DNA of 32,565 bases from Anabaena sp. UHCC 0204. GTDB lineage: Bacteria; Cyanobacteriota; Cyanobacteriia; Cyanobacteriales; Nostocaceae. The position numbers were made by a program, and so were the translations under genes. Below are positions 6,631 to 14,874 of the stretch, one piece after another. The stretch spans positions 165,821 through 198,385 of the forward strand of contig NZ_VIKW01000009.1 in NCBI RefSeq assembly GCF_009711975.1, given 5' to 3'. Numbering within the stretch: the first letter of the stretch is position 1; each line of letters opens with the position of its first letter. A model generated the notes under the pieces. It was given only the letters and a program-made list of their open reading frames with translations. It was not told where the DNA came from and searched no databases.

Positions 6631-8418
6631 ATGGATTGGATTAATTTACTAAAATCACAACAAACTGACTTCTTACACCGGGTGAGAAAACCCAAAACTG
6701 GGGATATTTCTCTTTTAGAAAGTCGAGTTAAAGGTTATCACAGTGAGGTGATGGCATTTGCAGGAGATTCATTAGCTAAAATTCTCGAATGTTCTCGTCA
6801 GCAAGCGGAAATCGTCGCCAAAAATCCGCCTCCCATACCACCCGAATATCCCGAATCATCTGATTGGGTAATTCCTTTTCCTACCTATTTTCAACGTCAA
6901 GCAGAAGATTATTTTGTCCGTGAACAAATTGTAGACCGGATGATTACGGAACGTTTAGGAAAATTGGTGAGAAAAGTATCACAAGACACTTTGGAAAATA
7001 TGGTTTTGGATGATGAGGGAAATTTACGTAGTGAAAGTAAGTTTACTTATTTACTAACTAATAACCCCAAGGTGAGTATACAAGTTCATGTGGCAGATGG
7101 AGAAAGTTTTAACGGAATTAAGAAAGATAAAATCCGTTGGTCTGTCAGTCAAGCAGATATTAGTAACCATCAAGTATTAATTTTTCTGTGTTTGTTTTAT
7201 CCAGGAAACACCAAATTGGGATACCACAAGCAAACTGTAATTACTGGATTTATACCCACAAATCAACTAGATTTTCCCGAATCAAGTGTCTATTTAACTC
7301 CTAGTAGTTTGTTGTATGCAGGGGGATTAAATTGGTATTTACAATCCCTTGGTGGTCAGCAAGATGATCTGTGTGTAACTGATGAAAAAATGATGGTGGA
7401 AACAATTGAAACATTACCATCAGATCATCCACAAAAACAGATTATTGGTGATTGGGAATACTGGCAAACATTGAAAGGACATACTAGAGGTATTAACTGT
7501 TTAGCCTATTCTATCAAGACTTTAGTAGTTAAAAATGGGAGATGTAAAAACGTCAAAACTATCCCCATTTTAGCTAGTGGTAGTCGGGGAGAAACAAAAT
7601 TATGGGATTTATCTAAAGGTGAATTAATTGAAACATTATCAGAATATCCTTGGGTGCATTCTGGTTTAGTCAATGAAGTTAATTCCTTGGCTTTTAGTAC
7701 CGACGGACAAACATTAGTAAGTGTCGGTGCAGATTCCACAGTGAAAATTTGGCACACTGGGGCATTGGATCTAATTGATATCCTGCATAAACATCATGGT
7801 GATGTGCGTTGTGTAGCGTTTACACCAGATGGTAAAATGGTAGCAACTGGTGGTGATGATCGAAAAATCTTGTTTTGGAATTTGCGCGATCGCCAAGTCG
7901 AAAATACCCTATCATTAGATGATACAGCAGCACATTCAATGGTGTTAAGTCAAGATGGGAAAATTTTGATTACAGGTAGCTACCGCAAAATCAAAGTTTG
8001 GCAAACATCATCTACACTCAAGAAGAAAAATTCACCAGATCCAGAACCAATTCACACCCTCATGGGTCATTCTCATATTGTAAGTTCTTTGGCTATTAGT
8101 GCTAATGCTAAATTTCTAGTCAGTGGTAGTCAAGATCAAACTATTAGAGTTTGGAATTTAGTGACTGGAGAATTACTCCACACTCTCAAAGGACATCAAA
8201 ATAGTGTCAATGCAGTTGCTTTAAGTCCTAATGAACAAATTATTGCTAGTGGTAGTGCGGATAAAACCATCAAATTGTGGCATTTACAATCCGGACAATT
8301 ATTAGGTACATTTACAGGTCATACTAACACAGTTACAGCTTTATCTTTTACTGCTTCTGGGGAAATGTTAGTCAGTGGTAGTTTGGATAAAACAATTAAA
8401 ATTTGGCAGCGGAGTTAA
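6631..8418 (+). CDS. WD40 repeat protein (C-terminal beta-propeller)
   Basis: The 595-residue protein has an N-terminal region of about 270 residues that I do not recognise, including a proline-rich stretch (NPPPIPPEYPES). It is followed by about seven WD40 repeats from LKGHTRGINCLAYS to the C-terminus, most ending in IKLWHL, IRVWNL or similar with conserved GH and D residues. The propeller should be a cytosolic protein-interaction platform; no catalytic domain is visible. In-frame starts exist at 6571 (TTG, inside an STRR tract), 6625 and 6631. MDWINLLKSQQ at 6631 is preferred because the preceding residues look like translated repeat. One HIP1 site is at 7886. It is monocistronic, ending at a clear hairpin terminator. 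Confidence 0.88.
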   Translation: MDWINLLKSQQTDFLHRVRKPKTGDISLLESRVKGYHSEVMAFAGDSLAKILECSRQQAEIVAKNPPPIPPEYPESSDWVIPFPTYFQRQAEDYFVREQIVDRMITERLGKLVRKVSQDTLENMVLDDEGNLRSESKFTYLLTNNPKVSIQVHVADGESFNGIKKDKIRWSVSQADISNHQVLIFLCLFYPGNTKLGYHKQTVITGFIPTNQLDFPESSVYLTPSSLLYAGGLNWYLQSLGGQQDDLCVTDEKMMVETIETLPSDHPQKQIIGDWEYWQTLKGHTRGINCLAYSIKTLVVKNGRCKNVKTIPILASGSRGETKLWDLSKGELIETLSEYPWVHSGLVNEVNSLAFSTDGQTLVSVGADSTVKIWHTGALDLIDILHKHHGDVRCVAFTPDGKMVATGGDDRKILFWNLRDRQVENTLSLDDTAAHSMVLSQDGKILITGSYRKIKVWQTSSTLKKKNSPDPEPIHTLMGHSHIVSSLAISANAKFLVSGSQDQTIRVWNLVTGELLHTLKGHQNSVNAVALSPNEQIIASGSADKTIKLWHLQSGQLLGTFTGHTNTVTALSFTASGEMLVSGSLDKTIKIWQRS

Positions 8419-8490
8419 TTGACATAGGAACTGTTAATGCTTGTAACTTTAATGCTAGTTCTGTTTGATTAAATGTGCTTTTTAATTATT

Positions 8491-8526
8491 CTAACAATTG
8501 TTGAAACATAGCAATTGTTAGTTTTT
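8491..8526 (+). terminator. Rho-independent terminator after the WD40 gene
   Basis: CTAACAATTG (8491-8500) and CAATTGTTAG (8512-8521) pair perfectly over ten bases with an 11-base loop. TTTTTCTT follows. It lies about 70 bp after the WD40 stop codon. Confidence 0.85.
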
Positions 8527-8643
8527 CTTGTTCACGGAGAAGTAAAATTTGCGCGGGTAGGTGGGTGTTAAAAAATTCGTCTCAGCAAAAAAAATCACCC
8601 AATTAATTTTTTAAATCTCTGATAAAATAACCCCTTGCATTTT

Positions 8644-8679
8644 TCTCTGTGTCCTCTGCGCCTCTGCGGTTCGTTTTCT
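8644..8679. repeat. Dispersed repeat of the 'CTCTGCGCCTCTGCGG' type
   Basis: The stretch contains TCTGTG, CCTCTGCGCCTCTGCGG and TTCG in the arrangement of an interspersed sequence I recognise from many cyanobacterial intergenic regions. Only one copy is present in this window, so the call rests on recognition. It lies between the convergent WD40 and Uma2-type genes. Confidence 0.45.
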
Positions 8680-8695
8680 TCAATGCTCAAAATGA

Positions 8696-9472
8696 TTATA
8701 AATCATCATCTGGATTTATACCCATTTCTCGCAATGTTGCAGCTAATTTTGCAGCTTTATTTTCTGCTTGTTCAGCCCTGAATCTTTCTAACTGGGCTTC
8801 TTCCTTACCCACCAATAATAAATTGCCATCTAAATCCCACCAACGCAGCCAAAGTTGTTCAGGATTATTTAAGTAACTTCCTTGCCATAGTCCTAATTCT
8901 ACACCTAAAGGGGGAATGGGATAATGTCTGCGATCGTTAGGCTGCATTTTTTCGTAAGAAAAATCTACCAAATGATAAACTTCTAATTTATCATTATTAA
9001 CTTCATAAATAGCATAATAGGGAATACGAATAATGCGTTCATATACCCAAAAGTTACCAGGTTTTTGACTAGCCTGTAAACCCGTTAGAGGTGTGGTATC
9101 TCGTTCTTCTTCACCATTACCACTGGCTAATTCTATGGCAATTAATGGGGGTATATATTCCCGCCATAATACATAAGAACGGCGAATTTTACCTTCTAAT
9201 CTTGGTGCTACATCAGGGACATAAAACCAATCTGGTGCAACTGTACCTTTTTCTGGGGGTTCTGTTTCGCGCCAATAAATACCACAATCTTGACCTATAC
9301 AAAATTGTCCATCTGGATGTAACTTTTGTAAAGTCTGAATAATTGAATCTGTGATAATTATGCTTTGGGGATGTTCTTGAAAATTCTTTACAAATGTACC
9401 ATCAGACTCTGGTAGTTGAGTATGATCTGGAAACTGCGGTGGTATAGCAATATCAGCCAGGGTTTCACTCAT
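8696..9472 (-). CDS. Uma2-type (DUF820) PD-(D/E)XK nuclease-like protein
   Basis: The 258-residue protein resembles the Uma2/DUF820 family, greatly expanded in cyanobacteria and predicted to have a PD-(D/E)XK restriction-endonuclease fold. The likely motif is APD81 WFYVPDV followed by IAIE114LAS, then DTT and Y143-containing FWVYE. The C-terminal 40 residues (about 210-250) form an Ala/Glu-rich helix, probably a coiled coil (EEAQLERFRAEQAENKAAKLAATLREMG), usual in this group. Function is undetermined; activity has rarely been shown. It has no obvious partner gene and is the first member of an AT-rich, HIP1-free stretch. The start at 9472 gives the usual N-terminus. Confidence 0.8.
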   Translation of the reverse strand: MSETLADIAIPPQFPDHTQLPESDGTFVKNFQEHPQSIIITDSIIQTLQKLHPDGQFCIGQDCGIYWRETEPPEKGTVAPDWFYVPDVAPRLEGKIRRSYVLWREYIPPLIAIELASGNGEEERDTTPLTGLQASQKPGNFWVYERIIRIPYYAIYEVNNDKLEVYHLVDFSYEKMQPNDRRHYPIPPLGVELGLWQGSYLNNPEQLWLRWWDLDGNLLLVGKEEAQLERFRAEQAENKAAKLAATLREMGINPDDDL

Positions 9473-9554
9473 ACTATTTTAAGGATTGCAGTTGTTAATC
9501 TAGTATAATATGGTTAAACTCAAATAATAAGTAATATATGAATATATTTATTTT

Positions 9555-10058
9555 TTAAACTTGAGCTAATAGTTCAGTTTGGTGAACTTTAAACTTATGA
9601 GATAACGCTAAAATATCATATTTTGTCATGGATTTGATAAGATTTATTTCTCTATCTTTTAAGTAATGATAACACTGTGGTGGTCGAAAATCTTTCCACT
9701 CTTCTCTTAGTTTTTCAATTGTAATTGGTGAATCAAAACTGAACGGGTTTTTAAAGAAAATAGCAAAAGCAATTTGTGAATTTTTGTAGTATTTTTGAAA
9801 AGTTTCTTGGTTAATACCAGCTTTATCTTTAACAATATTCCAAAGCTTATTAGGAGACATTTCCACAACTTTTTCTACTTCAAGCACTCCCAACAATGCT
9901 TTTTCAGGAGATGTTGCATAAACAAGAATTAGATCACCTTCACTTAGATGTCGAGGTCTAACACGCCTAAACTCAACTTGTTTATTACCCTCAAATATCA
10001 TATTGGCGTATTCATAGTGAATAGATATTAGAAGTACATTTGGAGACATGAGACTCAT
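9555..10058 (-). CDS. ASCH/PUA-like domain protein, partner of the GNAT-PIN gene
   Basis: The 167-residue protein has an N-terminal ASCH-like (PUA-fold) domain: ISIHYEYANMIFEGNKQVEFRR (about 11-32), EGDLILVYATSPEKALLGVLEVEKV (40-64). ASCH domains are predicted RNA-binding or RNA-modifying folds; E. coli YqfB of this superfamily hydrolyses N4-acetylcytidine. The Lys of the GxK motif (K26) and the Glu in LEVE (E60) align with YqfB catalytic positions as I recall them, but the Thr between them is not conserved, so activity is only a guess. The remaining 100 residues are not recognised. The gene starts eight bases after the upstream GNAT-PIN stop, so the two form one transcript. A second in-frame ATG three codons in (MSPN, 10049) is also possible. 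Confidence 0.75.
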   Translation of the reverse strand: MSLMSPNVLLISIHYEYANMIFEGNKQVEFRRVRPRHLSEGDLILVYATSPEKALLGVLEVEKVVEMSPNKLWNIVKDKAGINQETFQKYYKNSQIAFAIFFKNPFSFDSPITIEKLREEWKDFRPPQCYHYLKDREINLIKSMTKYDILALSHKFKVHQTELLAQV

Positions 10059-10066
10059 TTTTAAAG

Positions 10067-12193
10067 TTATATAAAAATTGAAGTTCCTCTATTATATAAC
10101 ATTTTAAATTCTTCTGGGTAAATTTCTATAGAACTTTGAAGTTGAATAGATCGATTTAGCATTGTTTTGATTTCTGTAAATTTTATAGGATGTATAAATA
10201 ATTCTGTGTCACTAAATTTAACAGCTTTGATTTCCTGGTTTAAATTGTTACTAGCCGTTTTCAAAACATCTTGAAAACTGTAGATTCCTAATCTTCTAAA
10301 CTTTTTATATAAGTCTTTAGGTTTACCAATTGTTACTTCATCTAGTCTAGAACAAGCTCTAATAGCTCCTAGAATAGCAGAACTATTTTTATCGTCAGGA
10401 GATGAAGTAACATACCATAAAATTCTTCCTGGATATTTCATTTTTCGCTTTGAAGAGTAGTAGACAACCTCACGTCTCAAAGCTAATTCTTCTTTGGCTC
10501 TCCATATTCCTTCCTCTGCTAATTCTTTATCAAATAATTCTTTAGCCCAACGTGATTTAATAGGAATAATATAAGTAGGAATTTCAGCATCAGTAATTTT
10601 AGCAGGATAAAGCATCCTCTCAATATCTGCCATGATTTCTGGTTTTTGAAGTAAATCTTGATTTAATAAAATATCTGCAAATGGAAGATATTTATCATAA
10701 CCTTTAGATGATGTTTTACATAAGTTAGTAATATACGAAGAAATATCTACTGCGCGGTCTGAAATAGCTAAGTTAGCTCTTAACCATCCAGATTCAGTCT
10801 TTAAAAAACCATCTTCAGACAGTGCTTTAATTGTTGTATCATCCAAGTATATTTCAGTAATTCTGGTGAATTGTCTATTTTCATTAGCAGCAGTTGAGAA
10901 GCACTGAAAAATACAACGCCGTAAAATAGTAGAAGTAATTTTAGTATCTCTGAATCTAAAAATAGGAATTTTTAATTCGGCATCTTCTGATCTATCATAG
11001 ACTATTAAAGCCATTAATATTTCATTTTGACTAATTGTAAAACATTTAAATTGTTCAGTATTTGAGACTAAATGACGAATATTTTTTCCAAAATCTGGTT
11101 TTCTTTCACCTTGTGAATAAGCTAAAAATAGATCAATTATTGAATCTATTTCTCCACTCTGAATACGCTTTTCTATTATATTAGTTCCACCTAATAGCTC
11201 TGGTTGATATTCATTTTCTCTGCGTAATTGATCTAATTTAAGAACAAGATCAATAGGATGAATAATGGTCAGATTAAATTCTTGATAAATCTCTTCTTCA
11301 ATACCTAGTAGACGTTTATCTCTAGTGATAAAATAAGGAGCATTAATTTGAGAAGTGATAACTCTAGCAATTTGCCGTAAATCAGACGCATCACTAGAAG
11401 TCATTTTGTTAGGAAAAAATTTACGTATATTTTGGCATACTTTATCAAATTCTTCTTGAGCAGAAGGAAGTAATGTAAAATGACTTGTAGCTGCACGTAA
11501 TTTTCCTCTTTGTATGCTGTCTGAATTTCTGTTAATTTCATTCAGAATTTCATCAGTTAAGCATAGTTTAATTTCTGCTTCTAGCCAATCAGAAATTAAA
11601 ACCTTAGATTCTTTTCCTTCTTCATCAAACTTTTCATTATCTACTAAATCAAAAAAAATATTAGCATCTATAGCAACACATAATTTAGATACGGTTTGTT
11701 GATAGGCAAGATTAGTGAGTAAACTATGATGACCATAATCTAACCACCACTCAGTTAAAATACTACCTTCTTTGCTTTTTCCTGGTCTTTCATGAGGAGC
11801 CACAAAACCAAGCGATGCCCACATTCCATCCAAGTTATAATCACGACGGCATGATAAAAGAATACCGTATAAATGTTGAGTTTTATTTTTTAAATACTGG
11901 AGTAATTTTTTGGCTATTCCTCTTTTTTGCCAATTTTTATCTACACAAAGGTGGGTAAGTTTTACTCTGTAATCACGACGACTAATACCATAAAGCAGAT
12001 ATCCAACACAACCTACTTCTGGAACAATAAAACCAATAATACGTCCTTCTTCTGCTAGTCTTTCAAAAGCTCCATAGGGTAAAAAGCCAAGGGTTTCTGA
12101 ATTAGCATTACCTAAGTTAATGACAGTTTTTAAATGCTGAGAAGTTGCACCAATTTCTTGAATACTAAACTTTAATGAATCTTCTTGTACCAT
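10067..12193 (-). CDS. GNAT acetyltransferase-PIN nuclease-PUA-like multidomain protein
   Basis: The 708-residue protein joins several RNA-related modules. A GNAT fold covers about 10-150, with the acetyl-CoA loop in LCVDKNWQKRGIAKKLLQYL (82-101) and a closing strand at GFVAPH. A PIN ribonuclease domain covers about 172-315, with the acidic set D176 (AIDANIFFDL), E219, D268/D271 and D292 (FITRDKRLL). About 340-480 may be a second, degenerate GNAT-like fold (KALSEDGFLKTESGWL). About 560-690 looks like another PUA/ASCH-like domain (GRILWYVTSS, LGAIRACSRLDEV, LYKKFRRLGIYSFQDV, FSDTELFIHPI). It is first in a two-gene unit with the ASCH protein. The coding region is very AT-rich and has no HIP1 site, unlike its neighbours, suggesting transfer. 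It may act on RNA as a defence, stress or toxin-like effector (inference); the name 'GNAT family' alone would undersell it. Confidence 0.8.
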   Translation of the reverse strand: MVQEDSLKFSIQEIGATSQHLKTVINLGNANSETLGFLPYGAFERLAEEGRIIGFIVPEVGCVGYLLYGISRRDYRVKLTHLCVDKNWQKRGIAKKLLQYLKNKTQHLYGILLSCRRDYNLDGMWASLGFVAPHERPGKSKEGSILTEWWLDYGHHSLLTNLAYQQTVSKLCVAIDANIFFDLVDNEKFDEEGKESKVLISDWLEAEIKLCLTDEILNEINRNSDSIQRGKLRAATSHFTLLPSAQEEFDKVCQNIRKFFPNKMTSSDASDLRQIARVITSQINAPYFITRDKRLLGIEEEIYQEFNLTIIHPIDLVLKLDQLRRENEYQPELLGGTNIIEKRIQSGEIDSIIDLFLAYSQGERKPDFGKNIRHLVSNTEQFKCFTISQNEILMALIVYDRSEDAELKIPIFRFRDTKITSTILRRCIFQCFSTAANENRQFTRITEIYLDDTTIKALSEDGFLKTESGWLRANLAISDRAVDISSYITNLCKTSSKGYDKYLPFADILLNQDLLQKPEIMADIERMLYPAKITDAEIPTYIIPIKSRWAKELFDKELAEEGIWRAKEELALRREVVYYSSKRKMKYPGRILWYVTSSPDDKNSSAILGAIRACSRLDEVTIGKPKDLYKKFRRLGIYSFQDVLKTASNNLNQEIKAVKFSDTELFIHPIKFTEIKTMLNRSIQLQSSIEIYPEEFKMLYNRGTSIFI

Positions 12194-12303
12194 ATAATTT
12201 ATATATACTCATTTCAAGAACTAAATCAGATAAGCTTATTGTGGTTTCGTCTGGTCATAAAATATAGGAACAGTTTGGAGCTAAACTTAAAACTCATTGT
12301 AGT

Positions 12304-12368
12304 TTGCGGACATACATAATTACCCATAAAGCAAATGATGTCCGCAATAAGGAAAATCTATTTCCTTA
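12304..12368. terminator. Hairpins at the 3' end of agrE
   Basis: TTGCGGACAT (12304-12313) and ATGTCCGCAA (12338-12347) form a perfect 10-bp inverted repeat with a 24-base loop. A second short hairpin TAAGGAAA/TTTCCTTA (12348-12355/12361-12368) overlaps the agrE stop codon. On the minus strand they would follow agrE immediately. No strong T run follows, so termination is possible rather than certain. Confidence 0.45.
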
Positions 12369-14477
12369 ACCTACATTAGCAACATAAGGACTAGTCAACT
12401 TATCCAATTGCTGAGTTAACAGACTGAGGAACAAACCCACATCTGTCACCACACCTACAGATTCTATTGAACCGCGATCGCTCAATTTTGTCACCACAGC
12501 CGGGTTAATATCCACACAAACCATCTTCACACCCGCAGGAGTCATATTCCCCACCCCAATAGAATGCAGCATAGAAGACAGCATCAAAATCATATCCGCA
12601 CCTTCAATGATTTTAGAATATTCCTGTTGTGCTAAAATCAGGTTCATTTGGGTATCTGGTAAAGGTCCATCATCCCGAATTGAACCAGCGAGGGAAAAGG
12701 GAATGTTATTTTTCACACATTCATACATCACCCCACTTTTCACCACTCCCGCTTCTACAGCTTTAGCAATGCTACCAAAACGGCGGATAGTATTAATTAC
12801 CTTTAAATGATGTCGGTGTCCACCACGTACAGCCACACCCCGCTTCATATCCACACCCAGGGATGTTCCTAGCAGGTTTTGTTCCATATCATGGACAGCG
12901 ATCGCATTTCCGCCTAAAAGACCCTGTACATAGCCTTCTCGGACTAAGCGACAGAGATGTTCACCACCGCCAGTGTGAATTACCACAGGACCAGCAGTGA
13001 CAACTACTTTACCGCCGCTATCCTTAATTTTACGTAATTCCCAAGCCACTTGTTCAACGACTAATTCCACCCGTCTTTCACTGGAAACACCAGAAGACAT
13101 AAAGCTGAACTCTTGAGAATTGCGTTGTTCTCGTGATTCGGCTTTGCGGACGGTGCGGATACCAAAGACATCCACAACTACTTTGTCACCTATTTCTAAA
13201 TCACGCAATAGTTTACACTTAGCTACTATACCATTGGCAGTTGTGGAAATGGCGATCGCACCATCCATGCGTTGATTCTGCACTTTCAGCCATTCCCCAT
13301 TTACCCGTATTTCTGTCGGATAAATCGTGCTGACATAGAAATCATCAGGAGCAACACCCGCTTGGATCACAGGTTCTAACCTAGTATCCCGTTCATCTTG
13401 GGGTAAATCAACCGCACCTAAATCAATCAACTGAGATATAATCTCTTCCATCACCTCATGGGATGGTGCAGATACCCTCACCTCAGCCGCAGATGTACTT
13501 TGACGTTGTTCTCCCAAGTTGAATTTGAGAACTTGGAAACTTCCCCCCATTTCCACAATTAAATCTAAAGCGCGGTTAATCAACCCTGCATCTAGCAGGT
13601 GTCCTTCCATGCGGATAACACGACTTTCTACAGATGCGATCGCGTGAATTTCATCACCAATGGGTTCTGTTACCCGCAAAGTCAAGCATTTAGCCGCACC
13701 ACCAGCTTTGAGAAATTCGGTTAAAGGCGTTTCAATGACTTGAAAACCAACTTCTGATAACCGTGATTTTAAATTCTCACTGGCTTTGTTCATAATCACG
13801 ATGCTATCAACATTTACCGCATTACAAGCAAAGTTAACAGCGTCAGCTTCTTCAATAGCGATTCGCTTTTCTGGTGCGACACGCATTTCAATGACGCGGT
13901 TAGAGTAGGAATCAAACGCACCGGGATAATACAGCAAATAACCATTTGCTAAGGGACAGAAGCAGGTATCAAGGTGATAAAAACGCTCATCCATCAACCG
14001 CAGAGAAATCACCTCAATGTCCAGCCATTTAGCCAGGTAGGGGTGAGAATCTAATTCTGACCGGAAACCGTATCCAGCCCATAACCACCGACCTTCCCGG
14101 TCTAAGAGTGCGTCACCAGCACCTTCAAAGGGGAGGTCTTTGGGAAGTGTGTAAACATTAAAACCATTATTCTCAAACCATTGTTGAAAATACGGTTCTT
14201 CCCCTTGACGTTCTTTATGTAAAAAGCGGCTGAGAACGACGTTTTCACCGAGGACTAAACCTGCATTGGCACTGAATACCATGTCAGGCCAACCTTTTTC
14301 TGGAGCGACTAAATCAACAATGGCATGATTTTTGATAACATTGTATAATTTATTCCATTGTTCCACCGCGCGATCGCGTGAGGATTTGTGAATATTCCCT
14401 TCCATCCACGGATTAATCACATAATCCACATCGTAATGGTCAGGAGCGCACATTAAAAACCGAATTTGGGAAACCAT
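12366..14477 (-). CDS. agrE: Bifunctional arginine dihydrolase / ornithine cyclodeaminase
   Basis: The 703-residue protein matches cyanobacterial AgrE (Anabaena) / ArgZ (Synechocystis). The N-terminal amidinotransferase-fold domain (about 1-280) converts arginine to ornithine, ammonia and CO2. N71 (FSANAG), H168 and C264 (AAKCLT) are at the positions I recall for the ArgZ active site. A middle domain (about 285-370) precedes the C-terminal LOR/SDH-type domain (about 380-700), with GPVVIHTGGGEHL and GGNAIAVHDMEQNLLGTSLG, which in AgrE turns ornithine into proline. The enzyme feeds nitrogen from arginine and cyanophycin into proline and glutamate, or the ornithine-ammonia cycle. Several HIP1 sites are inside, consistent with a native gene. 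It is monocistronic. An alternative name is argZ; older annotation is 'TIGR00300 family'. Confidence 0.95.
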   Translation of the reverse strand: MVSQIRFLMCAPDHYDVDYVINPWMEGNIHKSSRDRAVEQWNKLYNVIKNHAIVDLVAPEKGWPDMVFSANAGLVLGENVVLSRFLHKERQGEEPYFQQWFENNGFNVYTLPKDLPFEGAGDALLDREGRWLWAGYGFRSELDSHPYLAKWLDIEVISLRLMDERFYHLDTCFCPLANGYLLYYPGAFDSYSNRVIEMRVAPEKRIAIEEADAVNFACNAVNVDSIVIMNKASENLKSRLSEVGFQVIETPLTEFLKAGGAAKCLTLRVTEPIGDEIHAIASVESRVIRMEGHLLDAGLINRALDLIVEMGGSFQVLKFNLGEQRQSTSAAEVRVSAPSHEVMEEIISQLIDLGAVDLPQDERDTRLEPVIQAGVAPDDFYVSTIYPTEIRVNGEWLKVQNQRMDGAIAISTTANGIVAKCKLLRDLEIGDKVVVDVFGIRTVRKAESREQRNSQEFSFMSSGVSSERRVELVVEQVAWELRKIKDSGGKVVVTAGPVVIHTGGGEHLCRLVREGYVQGLLGGNAIAVHDMEQNLLGTSLGVDMKRGVAVRGGHRHHLKVINTIRRFGSIAKAVEAGVVKSGVMYECVKNNIPFSLAGSIRDDGPLPDTQMNLILAQQEYSKIIEGADMILMLSSMLHSIGVGNMTPAGVKMVCVDINPAVVTKLSDRGSIESVGVVTDVGLFLSLLTQQLDKLTSPYVANVG

Positions 14478-14874
14478 AAAAATTTTTACTTCGCTTTTCA
14501 GTAATCTCTTCTGGATACAGAGTTTTGGTGTTCTACTTCTGTCAAATCTGCTACTTAATCACTACCTTCTGTTTTTGGTAGGCTTTATAAGGCGATCGCT
14601 TCTCTCGCCGCAGGCATCGTTATTATTCTATTACCACTGGGGACAATGTGAGAGAATAAGGGAAAAATGTGTTATGGGGGATGTTATAATGTAGCTAATA
14701 ACCATTTGCAAAAAAGCATAATTACATTTAAATGACATATATAATCTTCTTGGCTTTGCAGCATTGGAGTTACTTCTATGTCCCATTATCTAAGAAAGGT
14801 CTATAGTAACAGCAGATTCATTCGTTAAAAAACTTGTAATTTTTATAATGGTTCTGAAAAGGAATAAAAATATT
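14478..14874. other. Divergent promoter region of agrE and the nuclease-NTPase gene
   Basis: The region serves two divergent genes. It contains a dispersed-repeat fragment at about 14591-14618 (HIP1 GCGATCGC, then CGCCGCAGGCATCG) and is otherwise AT-rich. I found no clear NtcA site (GTA-N8-TAC) near agrE. An ATG at 14848 is the longer possible start of the rightward gene. Confidence 0.4.

Noticed and set aside
14478-14650. GTA...TAC pair as an NtcA site upstream of agrE
   Set aside because: The GTA and TAC near 14501-14518 are 12 bases apart instead of 8.
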